Source: Neobacillus soli NBRC 102451 (lineage in GTDB: Bacteria; Bacillota; Bacilli; Bacillales; Cytobacillaceae). From it: DNA of 64,000 nucleotides. Shown piece after piece: positions 8,397 to 17,964 of this stretch; within the stretch, counting starts at the first letter, position 1; every line of letters begins with the position of its first letter. The stretch spans positions 1 to 64,000 of the forward strand of contig NZ_BCVI01000051.1 in NCBI RefSeq assembly GCF_001591665.1. The letters are read 5' to 3'. Under the pieces are notes generated by a model that searched no databases, was not told where the DNA came from, and saw only the letters and a program-made list of their open reading frames with translations. Both the position numbers and the translations under genes were made by a program.

Positions 8397-8550
8397 GAAA
8401 AACCCTCTTCATAAGAAGAGGGTAGTTTCCTCCCCTTATCTGTCAGGTTAACGAATAACCTGCAGGAATTAGCACCTTTTCAAGGATTAATTACCTTGAT
8501 GGTTGCCGGGCTTCATCGGGCCTAGTCCCTCCGCCGCTCTGGATAAGAGT
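8397..8550 (-). promoter_or_regulatory. SAM-I (S-box) riboswitch with terminator
   Basis: On the - strand the aptamer (8434-8550) shows CTTATCCAGAG, GGCGGAGGGA, GGCCCGATGAAGCCCGGCAA, the pseudoknot region and the closing GATAAG, all S-box consensus elements. An 8-bp terminator, CCCTCTTC/GAAGAGGG (8403-8422), with five U follows. ATAAGGGGAGG at the 3' side of P1 can pair with CCTCTTCTTAT of the terminator as the antiterminator, with two G-U pairs. Thus SAM should end transcription before hom. Confidence 0.95.
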
Positions 8551-8589
8551 TTTATTTATTTTTCATTAAATTTCCAAGTTATAAAAAGA

Positions 8590-8618
8590 ATATTAGCTAA
8601 ATTTTCTGTCAATGTCAA
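8590..8618 (-). promoter_or_regulatory. Sigma-A promoter of the S-box hom transcript
   Basis: On the - strand TTGACA (8613-8618) and TAATAT (8590-8595) have a 17-base spacer. The riboswitch begins about 40 bases downstream. Confidence 0.8.
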
Positions 8619-8635
8619 TAGTTTCTTTTATCAGT

Positions 8636-10012
8636 TTATTTATGAAGTTTCCCTTCAGCCAGCTTAATTTGCTTTATCACCTGCTCTGGTGCTGTTCCGC
8701 CAAAGCTGTTCCGAACGGCTACCACATGTTCAGGGGCCAGTACCTTATATATATCATCTTCAAATAATGGACTGAACTCCTGGTATTCTTCGAGACTTAA
8801 ATCTAGCAAAAATTTATTAGTCTGAATCGCATATAAAACAATTTTTCCAATGATTTCATGGGCCTCACGGAACGGCAAGCCTTTTCTAACTAAGTAATCG
8901 GCGATATCTGTGGCGTTGGAAAAGTCATTGTTAATTGCCTTACGCATGACGTCCTTGTTCACGGTCATTGTTTCGATCATCGGTGCCAATAGCATTAATG
9001 ACCCTTCCAGCGTTTCCACCGTATCAAACATACCTTCTTTATCTTCTTGTAAATCCTTATTATAGGCGAGTGGCAAGCCTTTAAGCACAGTTAGCAATCC
9101 AATCAAATTGCCGTATGTGCGGCCAGTTTTTCCTCTCAGCAGCTCTGGGACATCCGGATTTTTCTTTTGCGGCATAATACTTGAACCTGTGCAGAACGAA
9201 TCATCCAACTCCACAAATTGAAATTCCTGGCTTGACCAAATAACAAGCTCTTCAGAAAGCCTGGAAATATGCGTCATAATAATCGAACCAATCGACAAAA
9301 ATTCAAGGATAAAATCGCGGTCGCTGACAGCATCCATACTGTTTGGATACACCGTTTCAAAGCCTAGCAGTTCAGCGACACGTTCACGGTTAATTGGAAA
9401 TGTTGTCCCTGCCAATGCACCTGAACCAAGTGGAAGCCAGTTAACCCGTTTCAAAGAATCTATTAGTCTCTCCTTATCACGTTCAAACATCCAAAAATAG
9501 GCCATTAAATGATGGGCAAACGAGACAGGCTGGGCACGTTGCAGATGTGTATAGCCTGGAATCAACGTGTGTACATTTTCTTTCGCTTGCCCGATTAATG
9601 CCTGCTGGACATCTTCTAGCAATTTAATCAGTTCGGTCGTTTTTGTTCGTAAATATAGGTGCATATCTGTGGCCACTTGGTCATTTCGGCTGCGTCCGGT
9701 ATGTAGTTTCCCCCCCACTGAACCAATTTTTTCAATCAAAAGCTTTTCAATATTCATATGAATATCCTCGTCTGCTACTAAAAACTCAACCTCGTTATTT
9801 TCTACCATCGTTTTAATAGAAAGAAGTCCACTCTTAATCTGTTGAGCATCTTCCATTGGAATAATGCCGGATTCACCTAGCATTTGCACATGAGCAAGGC
9901 TTCCCGCGATATCCTCTTTTGCAAGTTTTTGATCAAAAGAGATAGAAGCAGTGAATTCTTCGACCAATTTATTCGTTTCTTTTGTAAAACGTCCGCCCCA
10001 TAGCTTAGACAT
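8636..10012 (-). CDS. argH: Argininosuccinate lyase
   Basis: A 458-residue fumarase/aspartase-superfamily enzyme that splits argininosuccinate into arginine and fumarate, the last step of arginine synthesis. N-terminal SKLWGGRF and [17 protein letters not shown] are typical, and the signature [11 protein letters not shown] lies at about residues 276-286 with the catalytic Ser in its flexible loop. The length is normal. It follows argG after 204 bases that contain a hairpin and a 21-bp-period repeat array, so its expression relative to argG may be tuned there. Confidence 0.97.
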   Translation of the reverse strand: MSKLWGGRFTKETNKLVEEFTASISFDQKLAKEDIAGSLAHVQMLGESGIIPMEDAQQIKSGLLSIKTMVENNEVEFLVADEDIHMNIEKLLIEKIGSVGGKLHTGRSRNDQVATDMHLYLRTKTTELIKLLEDVQQALIGQAKENVHTLIPGYTHLQRAQPVSFAHHLMAYFWMFERDKERLIDSLKRVNWLPLGSGALAGTTFPINRERVAELLGFETVYPNSMDAVSDRDFILEFLSIGSIIMTHISRLSEELVIWSSQEFQFVELDDSFCTGSSIMPQKKNPDVPELLRGKTGRTYGNLIGLLTVLKGLPLAYNKDLQEDKEGMFDTVETLEGSLMLLAPMIETMTVNKDVMRKAINNDFSNATDIADYLVRKGLPFREAHEIIGKIVLYAIQTNKFLLDLSLEEYQEFSPLFEDDIYKVLAPEHVVAVRNSFGGTAPEQVIKQIKLAEGKLHK

Positions 10013-10065
10013 GTGTTTTTCTCCCTTCGAACTGGGCTTTTTTTGTGTATTTTCGCATGAAAAAA

Positions 10066-10164
10066 TTTTTATTTGCGATTATCGGCCTTTTATTTGCGAA
10101 TCGGCAGGTTTTATTTGCGAATTCAGCCTGTTTATTTGCGAATTTTCCCCTTATATTTGCGAAT
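10066..10164. repeat. Five-copy phased repeat, core TATTTGCGAAT, period 21 bp
   Basis: The 11-base core TATTTGCGAAT occurs at 10091, 10112, 10133 and 10154, with one-mismatch copy TATTTGCGATT at 10070. Every start-to-start distance is exactly 21 bases, two helical turns. The 10-base spacers differ from each other, so the core and phase are conserved while the filler is not. A degenerate sixth copy may start at 10048. The array lies in the argG-argH spacer; on the mRNA strand the core reads ATTCGCAAATA. Confidence 0.9.
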
Positions 10165-10183
10165 CACAAAAATATACAGGCTA

Positions 10184-10207
10184 CCCCCGAAATGCAATCT
10201 TCGGGGG
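10184..10207 (-). terminator. Hairpin after argG, possible attenuator
   Basis: CCCCCGAA and TTCGGGGG form an 8-bp GC-rich stem 10 bases past the argG stop. On the - strand it is followed, after about ten bases, only by a weak T run, so termination before argH is probably partial. Confidence 0.55.
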
Positions 10208-10216
10208 CACTCTAAT

Positions 10217-11428
10217 TTATTTTAGAACTGATTCTTTTTTATTAACTTCAGAATAAACTTTCGTCGGCAGACCCCAAAGTTTAATGAAGCCAACCGCCGC
10301 ATTATGATCAAAGGCGTCGCCTTTTGCATAGGTCGCAAGCTCCTCGTTGTACAGACTGTACGGCGATTTACGGCCGACAACCGTATGATGCCCTTTATGA
10401 AGCTTGACACGGATGGTGCCTGAAACGGTCTTTTGCGTTTCCTCAATAAAGGCATCAAGTGCAGGTTTTATTGGTGAATACCAAAGTCCTTCATAGATAA
10501 TCTTTGCCATTTGCTGTTCAACCTGTGTTTTAAATTGAGTAACCTCACGAGTCAAGGTTAGAAATTCTAATTCTTTATGAGCATTGATTAAAATTAACGC
10601 GGCAGGATTTTCATAGACTTCTCTGGATTTAATCCCTACTAATCTATTTTCGATATGGTCAATACGGCCAACCCCGTGCTTACCGCCAATCTCATTTAAG
10701 GTTTCGATTAATTGAACCAATGGAAGCTGTTCGCCATTAAGGGCAACTGGGACACCTTGAACGAATTCGATTTCCAGATATTCTGCTGCATCCGGCGTCT
10801 TTTCAATAGGATTCGTCCAATCAAAAGCTGCCTCCGGTGCCTCTGCCCATGGATCTTCAAGAACGCCGGCCTCACAGGCACGTCCCCAAATGTTAGCATC
10901 AATCGAAAATGGATTGTCTAAATCAACAGGAATTGGAATATTGTTTTCCTCTGCATAGGCTATTTCTTCATCACGGGTCATGCCCCATTCACGAACAGGA
11001 GCAACCACCTTTAAACTCGGATTTAATGCCTGAATGGAAACTTCAAAGCGAACTTGGTCATTCCCTTTACCAGTACAGCCATGGGCAACAGCAGCTGCGC
11101 CCTCTTTTTCAGCAGCCTCCACCAATAATTTTGAAATTAACGGACGAGATAATGCCGACGATAACGGATATTTCCCTTCATATAAACAGTTAGCCTTTAA
11201 GGCTGGGAGAATATATTCTTTAGCTAACAATTCTTTCGCATCAATCATAATGGCTTTAATCGCGCCAACATTCAACGCCTTGTTTTTAATCGCCTCTAAA
11301 TCTTTTCCTTCACCTACATCTAGACCTAATGCAATCACGTCATAACCATACTTTTCCTGAATCCATTTCACGGATACCGATGTATCTAAACCGCCTGAAT
11401 AGGCTAAAATAATTTTTTCCTTTGTCAT
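10217..11428 (-). CDS. argG: Argininosuccinate synthase
   Basis: A 403-residue ATP-dependent ligase joining citrulline and aspartate. The PP-loop AYSGGLDTS sits at residues 9-17, and [13 protein letters not shown] (about 117-129) and [10 protein letters not shown] are typical of the family. AAGGAG precedes ATG 11428. It is the first gene of the argG-argH unit, with its own promoter and an ARG box (11452-11465) placed to block early transcription. Confidence 0.97.
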   Translation of the reverse strand: MTKEKIILAYSGGLDTSVSVKWIQEKYGYDVIALGLDVGEGKDLEAIKNKALNVGAIKAIMIDAKELLAKEYILPALKANCLYEGKYPLSSALSRPLISKLLVEAAEKEGAAAVAHGCTGKGNDQVRFEVSIQALNPSLKVVAPVREWGMTRDEEIAYAEENNIPIPVDLDNPFSIDANIWGRACEAGVLEDPWAEAPEAAFDWTNPIEKTPDAAEYLEIEFVQGVPVALNGEQLPLVQLIETLNEIGGKHGVGRIDHIENRLVGIKSREVYENPAALILINAHKELEFLTLTREVTQFKTQVEQQMAKIIYEGLWYSPIKPALDAFIEETQKTVSGTIRVKLHKGHHTVVGRKSPYSLYNEELATYAKGDAFDHNAAVGFIKLWGLPTKVYSEVNKKESVLK

Positions 11429-11451
11429 CTCAATTCTCCTTATGTCAGTTG

Positions 11452-11483
11452 TGAATTTTTATTCAAACAATAGAATTATTATA
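11452..11483 (-). promoter_or_regulatory. argG promoter with perfect ARG box
   Basis: TGAATTTTTATTCA (11452-11465) is a perfect ARG-box dyad of the TGAATWWWWATTCA type bound by ArgR/AhrC. On the - strand the -10 TATAAT is at 11478-11483, so the box falls at about +5 to +18. The -35 lies in the argF 3' end and is weak. Confidence 0.75.
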
Positions 11484-11507
11484 CAACAACTCGCATAAAA
11501 AATGAAA

Positions 11508-12476
11508 CTATTTTGATAATAAAAGTTTTAAAATTGCCTTTTGGGCATGCAAACGGTTCTCTGCTTCATCAAAAACAACGGAATGGGGGCCATCAATGAT
11601 CTCTCCAGTTACCTCTTCTTCCCTATGTGCCGGCAGACAATGCAAGAAAATAAAATCATCTTTCGCATATTTGCACAATTCCGCATTCACTTGAAATTCT
11701 CCAAACGCCTGCAAACGCATTGAAGTTTCTTCCTCCTGACCCATGCTGGTCCAAACATCTGTCACGATTACATCCGCATTTTTAGCTGCTTCAATTGGAT
11801 CATTGGTAATCATAATCGTACATCCTGTTTGCTTTGCAGTTTTGATTGCCTTTTCAGTAATTTTTCCATCAGGTAAATATCCAGGTGGACTGGCAATGCT
11901 GACATCCATTCCCACTTTCACAGCCCCCTCCATCAGCGAATGGGCCATGTTATTATTGCCGTCGCCTAAATAGCACAGCTTTAAACCAGCTAACTTACCT
12001 TTATGCTCAAGAATGGTTAGTAAATCTGCTAATACCTGGGCAGGATGGTGCAGGTCCGTTAAACCATTAATAACAGGAACAGTTGCATGCTCTGCTAATT
12101 CTTCTACCGAATCGTGTGAAAAGGTTCGGATCATAATCCCATCGACATAGCGGGATAACACTTTGGCAGTATCGGAAATACTTTCTCCTCTTCCAAGCTG
12201 AATATCTTTAGAGCTTAGGAAAATAGCATGGCCGCCAAGCTGGAGCATACCGACCTCGAATGATACCCTTGTACGGGTGGAGGATTTTTCAAAAATCATT
12301 CCTAATACTTTACCGCTTAAAAATGGGTGTGGTTTCCCAGCCTTTTGCAGTGCCTTTAACTCTATCGCCTCATTGAGTAAATACAGAATTTCATCTGTAC
12401 TGAAATCGGAAAGCTGTAAAAAGTCTTTTCCCTTAAATTGAAGTTTATTCTCGTTCCATTTAATTGCTTCTAACAT
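11508..12476 (-). CDS. argF: Ornithine carbamoyltransferase
   Basis: A 322-residue enzyme making citrulline from ornithine and carbamoyl phosphate. The carbamoyl-phosphate loop SSTRTR lies near residue 60 and the ornithine-binding HCLPAHREEEV near 275. I start at ATG 12476 with AGAGGTG seven bases upstream; the open frame runs 54 codons further but only inside carB. Its start overlaps the carB end by 17 bases, so translation is probably coupled. It is the last gene of the argC-argF operon. Confidence 0.96.
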   Translation of the reverse strand: MLEAIKWNENKLQFKGKDFLQLSDFSTDEILYLLNEAIELKALQKAGKPHPFLSGKVLGMIFEKSSTRTRVSFEVGMLQLGGHAIFLSSKDIQLGRGESISDTAKVLSRYVDGIMIRTFSHDSVEELAEHATVPVINGLTDLHHPAQVLADLLTILEHKGKLAGLKLCYLGDGNNNMAHSLMEGAVKVGMDVSIASPPGYLPDGKITEKAIKTAKQTGCTIMITNDPIEAAKNADVIVTDVWTSMGQEEETSMRLQAFGEFQVNAELCKYAKDDFIFLHCLPAHREEEVTGEIIDGPHSVVFDEAENRLHAQKAILKLLLSK

Positions 12477-15400
12477 GAATAGCACCTCTTTCTTCAAAAT
12501 TGTAATACTCACTAACGGTCCGTACTTCGTAATCTGAAAGCGAATGATTTTGCAAGCCAATACTTGCTTCGATGGTATCAAGGTGTGTAAATACAGGTAT
12601 TTTGTAGCGGACAGCTTGCTCACGAATTTGGAAACCAAATTTATGTTTTTTGCGTCCCTGATTCGGTATATTAATTACTAATTTAATGGACTGTTTTCGG
12701 AAAAGTTCATTTACATCTCCGTCATCCTTGATTACTCTTTCAATAGAAATTCCATGGCTTTGGAAAAATAATGCGGTGCCCGCTGTAGCTGCAATCCTAT
12801 AGTTGGTTTTGAGAAGTTCCTTAATAATTGGTAGACTTGCAGTTTTATCCCGGTCAGAAATTGAACAAAAAATGTAATTATTTTCCGAATCTTCAACCAT
12901 AGAAGGAACTGACTTATGGAGTGCCTCTTGATAGTTCAACCCCATTCCAAGTGCTTCACCCGTTGATTTCATTTCTGGTCCAAGCACATGGTCAACACCT
13001 TTAAGCTTACTCGAAGAAAACACCGGTGTTTTCACAGAAAAGTATTTAGGTTCTGGCAATAATCCTTGATTGTTTGATAAATCGCTTAACAAATCCCCTA
13101 ATTGGACACCTGTCGCCCATTCAATCATTGGAATTCCTGTTACCTTACTAATGATCGGCACCGTTCGCGATGATCGAGGGTTTACTTCAAGCACATTGAC
13201 TTGATCATCATAGATAACGAATTGAATGTTCATCATCCCAATGACTGGCGCTGATTTAGCAATTTTCTCTGCATACTCAATAATTGTTTCTTTTGTTTTT
13301 TTAGGTATGGAAATCGGCGGGAACACCGATATACTATCACCGGAATGGACGCCAGCCTTTTCGATATGTTCAAAAATCCCTGGGACCACAATATTTTTCC
13401 CATCACAAATGACATCAATCTCACACTCTAGTCCTGGCAAATATTTATCTACTAATAATGGCCACATCGATGCTTGTGAATTTTTCTCTAACTGAGCGAT
13501 ATATTGACTTAATTCCTCTACGGAAAAAATCGTAAACATTGCTTGGCCGCCAATGACGTAGGATGGGCGCACTAAGACAGGGTAGCCAAGAGTGGCTGCT
13601 GCTGCCATTAGTTCATCGGGATGGGACACAGATTTCCCTTCAATATGCGGTATGTTTAGGTCCTCAAGCAGTTGATAAAATTCTTTCCTATCCTCTAAGC
13701 GGTCGACGTTTTTAACGGTTGTTCCTAATATTTTGACGCCCTCTTCTTCTAAGGCATGCGCTAAATTAATTGCCGTTTGACCACCAAACTGGATCAAAAC
13801 ACCGTCAACTTTTTCTTTTTCAATGACATGAAGGACATCCTCCGCCGCTAGTGGTTCAAAGTAAAGTCGGTCAGCTACTGAATAGTCTGTGCTAACAGTC
13901 TCCGGGTTGTTATTAATGACCACTGCCTCGTAGCCTTTCTTCTTGAGGGCTTTTGCCGCATGGACCGAGCAGTAATCAAATTCAATTCCCTGGCCAATTC
14001 GAATCGGACCAGAACCAATGACTAGAATTTTCTTCTTGCTGGTAATTTCCACCTCGTCAAAGCCAAGCCATGTCGAATAATAGTAAGGTGTAACGGCATC
14101 AAATTCTGCGGAACAAGTGTCAACCATCTTATAGCCTGGTTTCCAGTTAAGTTCTTTCCACTTATTTCTGACCTGACTCTCTGGAATATGGAAAATTTGT
14201 GATAATAGCTTATCAGCAACATTATTTCGTTTTGCTTCTTTTAGCAGCATTAATGGAACATTGCTCCATTCATAGGCAGCAAGTTCTGATTCTAATGCAA
14301 CGATTGAGCTAATTTTATGCAAAAACCATGGGTCAATTTCTGTCAACTGCTGAACTTTTTCAAGTGTAATCCCTCTTCGGAAGACCTCGGCAATGACGAA
14401 TAGCCTTTGATCATTTGCTTTTTCAAGAAGTTCAAACAGGGACGCCTTATTTAAGGACTTATTGACGTCTAGGCAAAGACCGTAAACATTCATTTCCATC
14501 GATCGAATGGCTTTATTTAAGGCCCCTTCAAACGTCCGGTCAATCGCCATCACTTCCCCAGTTGCCTTCATTTGTGTTCCTAATGTGCGGTCCGCCTCAG
14601 GAAATTTATCAAAAGGAAAACGGGGTAGTTTTACCACAATATAATCAATCGCTGGCTCAAATGAAGCAAAGGTAGTACCAGTTATCGGATTCACAATCTC
14701 ATCTAAATGATATCCAACCGCACATTTCGCTGCCATTCTAGCAATTGGATAACCAGTTGCTTTTGAGGCAAGTGCCGATGAACGGCTTACCCTCGGGTTT
14801 ACTTCAATAATGTAATATTGATTGGATTCCGGGTGGAGCGCGAACTGGATATTACAGCCACCGATAATCTCCAATTCTTTGATAACTTTTATAGAAGAAT
14901 TACGAAGCATTTGATATTGGACATCTGTTAATGTTTGCGATGGAGCAACGACGATAGAATCCCCCGTATGAACGCCAACAGGGTCCATATTTTCCATATT
15001 GCAAACAATGATGCATGTATCATTTGCGTCTCTCATTACCTCATATTCAATTTCCTTCCAGCCTTTAATACTTCTCTCTACCAGTACCTGCCCAATTGGA
15101 CTAGCCGCCAAGCCTTTTTTCAGAACCGTTTCAAGTTCATCATCGGTATAGGCAAAGCCGCCGCCATCTCCCCCAAGCGTATAGGCCGGGCGAATAATGA
15201 CGGGGAAGCCAATTTCTTTTACGAAGGATACCCCTTCTTCCAAGCTGTGAATAATCGCTGATTCAGGAATTGGTTCGCCGATTTGAAGCATCAGGTTACG
15301 GAACTTTTCTCTGTCCTCACCGTTTTTAATGGACTCAACAGAGGTGCCAAGAAGTTTCACCTTGTATTTTTCTAAAATTTTCTTTTCATAGAGCTGAACG

Positions 15401-15696
15401 GTTAAATTTAAGCCTGTTTGACCGCCAAGGGTCCCGATCACACCATCTGGCATCTCTTTTTGGATGATTTTTTCAATTGTTGCCACGTTAAGCGGTTCAA
15501 TATATACCTTGTCAGCTATTGTCTCATCTGTCATAATCGTCGCTGGGTTGTTATTGATTAAAACAACCTCAATTCCCTCTTCTTTAAGGGCAATACACGC
15601 CTGTGTACCGGCATAATCAAATTCCGCTGCCTGGCCAATCACAATCGGGCCAGATCCGATGACAAGGACTTTTTTTAAGTTTTTATTTAGCGGCAT
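12460..15696 (-). CDS. carB: Carbamoyl-phosphate synthase, large subunit
   Basis: A 1078-residue synthase subunit with two ATP-grasp halves (about 1-400 carboxyphosphate, 550-930 carbamoyl phosphate) and a C-terminal MGS-like allosteric domain. Both halves begin with a VIGSGPIxIGQ-type nucleotide motif. It turns bicarbonate, ATP and ammonia from CarA into carbamoyl phosphate. The location inside the arginine operon implies an arginine-controlled isoenzyme, distinct from any pyrimidine copy. It overlaps carA by 14 bases and argF by 17. Confidence 0.96.
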   Translation of the reverse strand: MPLNKNLKKVLVIGSGPIVIGQAAEFDYAGTQACIALKEEGIEVVLINNNPATIMTDETIADKVYIEPLNVATIEKIIQKEMPDGVIGTLGGQTGLNLTVQLYEKKILEKYKVKLLGTSVESIKNGEDREKFRNLMLQIGEPIPESAIIHSLEEGVSFVKEIGFPVIIRPAYTLGGDGGGFAYTDDELETVLKKGLAASPIGQVLVERSIKGWKEIEYEVMRDANDTCIIVCNMENMDPVGVHTGDSIVVAPSQTLTDVQYQMLRNSSIKVIKELEIIGGCNIQFALHPESNQYYIIEVNPRVSRSSALASKATGYPIARMAAKCAVGYHLDEIVNPITGTTFASFEPAIDYIVVKLPRFPFDKFPEADRTLGTQMKATGEVMAIDRTFEGALNKAIRSMEMNVYGLCLDVNKSLNKASLFELLEKANDQRLFVIAEVFRRGITLEKVQQLTEIDPWFLHKISSIVALESELAAYEWSNVPLMLLKEAKRNNVADKLLSQIFHIPESQVRNKWKELNWKPGYKMVDTCSAEFDAVTPYYYSTWLGFDEVEITSKKKILVIGSGPIRIGQGIEFDYCSVHAAKALKKKGYEAVVINNNPETVSTDYSVADRLYFEPLAAEDVLHVIEKEKVDGVLIQFGGQTAINLAHALEEEGVKILGTTVKNVDRLEDRKEFYQLLEDLNIPHIEGKSVSHPDELMAAAATLGYPVLVRPSYVIGGQAMFTIFSVEELSQYIAQLEKNSQASMWPLLVDKYLPGLECEIDVICDGKNIVVPGIFEHIEKAGVHSGDSISVFPPISIPKKTKETIIEYAEKIAKSAPVIGMMNIQFVIYDDQVNVLEVNPRSSRTVPIISKVTGIPMIEWATGVQLGDLLSDLSNNQGLLPEPKYFSVKTPVFSSSKLKGVDHVLGPEMKSTGEALGMGLNYQEALHKSVPSMVEDSENNYIFCSISDRDKTASLPIIKELLKTNYRIAATAGTALFFQSHGISIERVIKDDGDVNELFRKQSIKLVINIPNQGRKKHKFGFQIREQAVRYKIPVFTHLDTIEASIGLQNHSLSDYEVRTVSEYYNFEERGAIHVRSN

Positions 15697-16768
15697 AAAC
15701 TGTCTCTCCTAATGAAGCTAACTGGTTAACAAAGTCTTTCAAAATATATTCTGTATCACTTGGTCCCGGATGAGCCTCCGGATGAAATTGAACGGTTTGG
15801 ATTGGATAGGTTTGATGTGTTAAACCCTCTATCGATTTGTCATTGACATTGCGGTAGGTGACATGAAAAATGTTTTCATTAATACTTTCATCGACGACAA
15901 CATAGCCGTGATTTTGGGCTGTGATTTTTACCTTTCCAGTAGTTAATTCCTTAACTGGATGGTTGCCGCCACGATGTCCATAGGCAAGTTTTTCTGTTTT
16001 GGCCCCGTAAGCAAGGGCTATAAGCTGATGTCCGAGGCAGATTCCAAGTGTTGGATATGCTTGAGTAATTTTTTTGATATCCGGAAACCATTTTTTTAGT
16101 TCCATCGGATCGCCAGGTCCATTGCTTAATAGAACACCATCTGGATTCAAAGCTTTAATTTTTTCATAAGGAGTATTGTAAGGCACAATCGTAACCGCAC
16201 AATTTTCTGCTAAAAGGGCATTGAGAATCGATTTTTTAAAGCCGTAATCAATTAGTGCAACATGTGGTCCTCTGTTTTTGAAAAATTGTGTTTTCTTTGT
16301 TGATACTTTTTCCACCCATAATGGAGCTTTTTCAGTTTTATCAAATTCTGTTTCCTTTGTTCTGCTTAAATATCCTTTAACTGTTCCTCGGCTGCGGATA
16401 GTTTTTACGAGGAGCCTTGTGTCTACCCCCGCAATACCTGGAACTCCAGCCTGCTTTAGTTTTTCAGAAAATTTATTAACGGATTGATAATGGCTTGGTG
16501 TTTCACATAAATCGCCAATGACTACACCTGATAGTGCTGGTGTAATGCTTTCATCATCCATGACGTTGATCCCGTAACTTCCAATAATCGGATAACAAAA
16601 GGTGATAATTTGCCCAGCGTAGGAAGGATCGGTGATGATTTCTTGGTATCCAGTCATGCTCGTGTTAAAAACGACTTCTCCGAGTGAATCTTTTTCTGCA
16701 CCAATTAGTACCCCCTCAAATACTTCCCCCGTTTCCAAAGTAAGGTAACCATTCTGCAAAATACTCAC
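15683..16768 (-). CDS. carA: Carbamoyl-phosphate synthase, small subunit (glutaminase)
   Basis: A 361-residue subunit: N-terminal CPSase_sm_chain domain (about 1-135, GYLTLETGEVFEG) and a class I glutamine amidotransferase domain. The triad is visible as Cys244 in GICLGHQ and His329/Glu331 in HPEAHPGP. It supplies ammonia to CarB. The start overlaps the argD stop by four bases, showing tight coupling. Confidence 0.97.
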   Translation of the reverse strand: MSILQNGYLTLETGEVFEGVLIGAEKDSLGEVVFNTSMTGYQEIITDPSYAGQIITFCYPIIGSYGINVMDDESITPALSGVVIGDLCETPSHYQSVNKFSEKLKQAGVPGIAGVDTRLLVKTIRSRGTVKGYLSRTKETEFDKTEKAPLWVEKVSTKKTQFFKNRGPHVALIDYGFKKSILNALLAENCAVTIVPYNTPYEKIKALNPDGVLLSNGPGDPMELKKWFPDIKKITQAYPTLGICLGHQLIALAYGAKTEKLAYGHRGGNHPVKELTTGKVKITAQNHGYVVVDESINENIFHVTYRNVNDKSIEGLTHQTYPIQTVQFHPEAHPGPSDTEYILKDFVNQLASLGETVYAAK

Positions 16769-17964
16769 TCGCCTTTCTCGATACTTAGGAATGTTTTTTC
16801 CAATGCTTCAGTAAATTCATTAATTTCCGCTATTTTTACAGTTAACGGTGGTAATATCCGAACAACATTAGGGCCCGCTGTTAAAATTAAAAGATTTTTT
16901 GTTATGGCTTTTTGGACAATTTCTAAGGCATTGGTTTCGACAACCATCCCTTTTAACAGCCCTATGCCGCGGATTTCTTTTATAAAAGTGTACTTTGCCT
17001 TCAGGCCTTGTAGCTGCTTATCTAAATACGCTGAAATTTCTTTCACTTGACTCAATAAATTGCTTTCAATTATATGGGTAACCGTCGCTAGTCCTGCGGC
17101 AGTTGCTAATGGATTCCCGCCAAATGTGCTGCCGTGGCTGCCCGGGTCAAAGCCCTTTGCTGCTTCTTCTTTAGCAATGATCGCTCCGATTGGAAAGCCT
17201 GAGCCTAATCCCTTTGCAATGCTGATTACATCCGGTTCAATTCCATATTGCTCGTAGGCAAAAAGGGTACCGCTTCTGCCAATACCTGTTTGAATTTCGT
17301 CGACCATCAGCAGAATGTCGTTTTCTTTGCATATTTGAGCGAGTTTTTTCACCCAGTCTGGATTTGCAGGGATGACCCCGCCTTCACCTTGGACAAGCTC
17401 AAACAGTACCGCAGCCGGTTTGATAATCTGGAGTTTATCAAGTGCTTCACTGTCATTGAATGGCAGGTAGCTAAAGCCCGGCATTAATGGCGAAAACCCT
17501 TGTTGAATTTTTTCTTGTCCTGTTGCCGTTAAGGTAGCTAGTGTTCTGCCATGAAAGGATTGCTCGAAGGTGACGACTTCAGATGAGCAGTTTCCCTTGA
17601 CCTTGTTTGCATATCTTCTTGCTAACTTAATGGCTGCTTCGTTTGCTTCTGCACCACTGTTGCAAAAGAAGACTTGGTCACCGCAGCTATTGGCGGTAAG
17701 CAACGCAGCAAGCTGCTCTTGGTTGGGAATGTTGTATAGGTTTGAGCAATGCCAAAGGTTTTGCAGCTGTTCTTCAAGTTTTTCCTTGACCGGGTCTGGA
17801 ACATGACCTAGATTACAGGTAGCAATGCCCGAAGTGAAATCTAAATATTTATTCTCTCGATCGTCCCAAACATAACTTCCTTTCCCTTTAACAAGAGTGA
17901 TTGGGAAGCGGCTGTAGGTTGCCATCACCGGCAGGATTTGGGAAACGGAAGTGTTGTTCGCCAT
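16765..17964 (-). CDS. argD: Acetylornithine aminotransferase
   Basis: A 399-residue class III PLP aminotransferase that converts N-acetylglutamate semialdehyde to N-acetylornithine. Visible motifs are FCNSGAEANEAAIKLAR (about 98-114), FHGRT, the PLP aspartate in LLMVDEIQTGIGRSG, and Lys251 in SIAKGLGSG, the Schiff-base lysine. The ATG shares one base with the argB stop (TAATG). Length and motifs are normal. Confidence 0.96.
   Translation of the reverse strand: MANNTSVSQILPVMATYSRFPITLVKGKGSYVWDDRENKYLDFTSGIATCNLGHVPDPVKEKLEEQLQNLWHCSNLYNIPNQEQLAALLTANSCGDQVFFCNSGAEANEAAIKLARRYANKVKGNCSSEVVTFEQSFHGRTLATLTATGQEKIQQGFSPLMPGFSYLPFNDSEALDKLQIIKPAAVLFELVQGEGGVIPANPDWVKKLAQICKENDILLMVDEIQTGIGRSGTLFAYEQYGIEPDVISIAKGLGSGFPIGAIIAKEEAAKGFDPGSHGSTFGGNPLATAAGLATVTHIIESNLLSQVKEISAYLDKQLQGLKAKYTFIKEIRGIGLLKGMVVETNALEIVQKAITKNLLILTAGPNVVRILPPLTVKIAEINEFTEALEKTFLSIEKGE

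Noticed and set aside
12477..12638. Longer in-frame N-terminus for argF
   Set aside because: It lies wholly inside carB, is unlike OTC proteins, and ATG 12476 has a clear AGAGGTG site.
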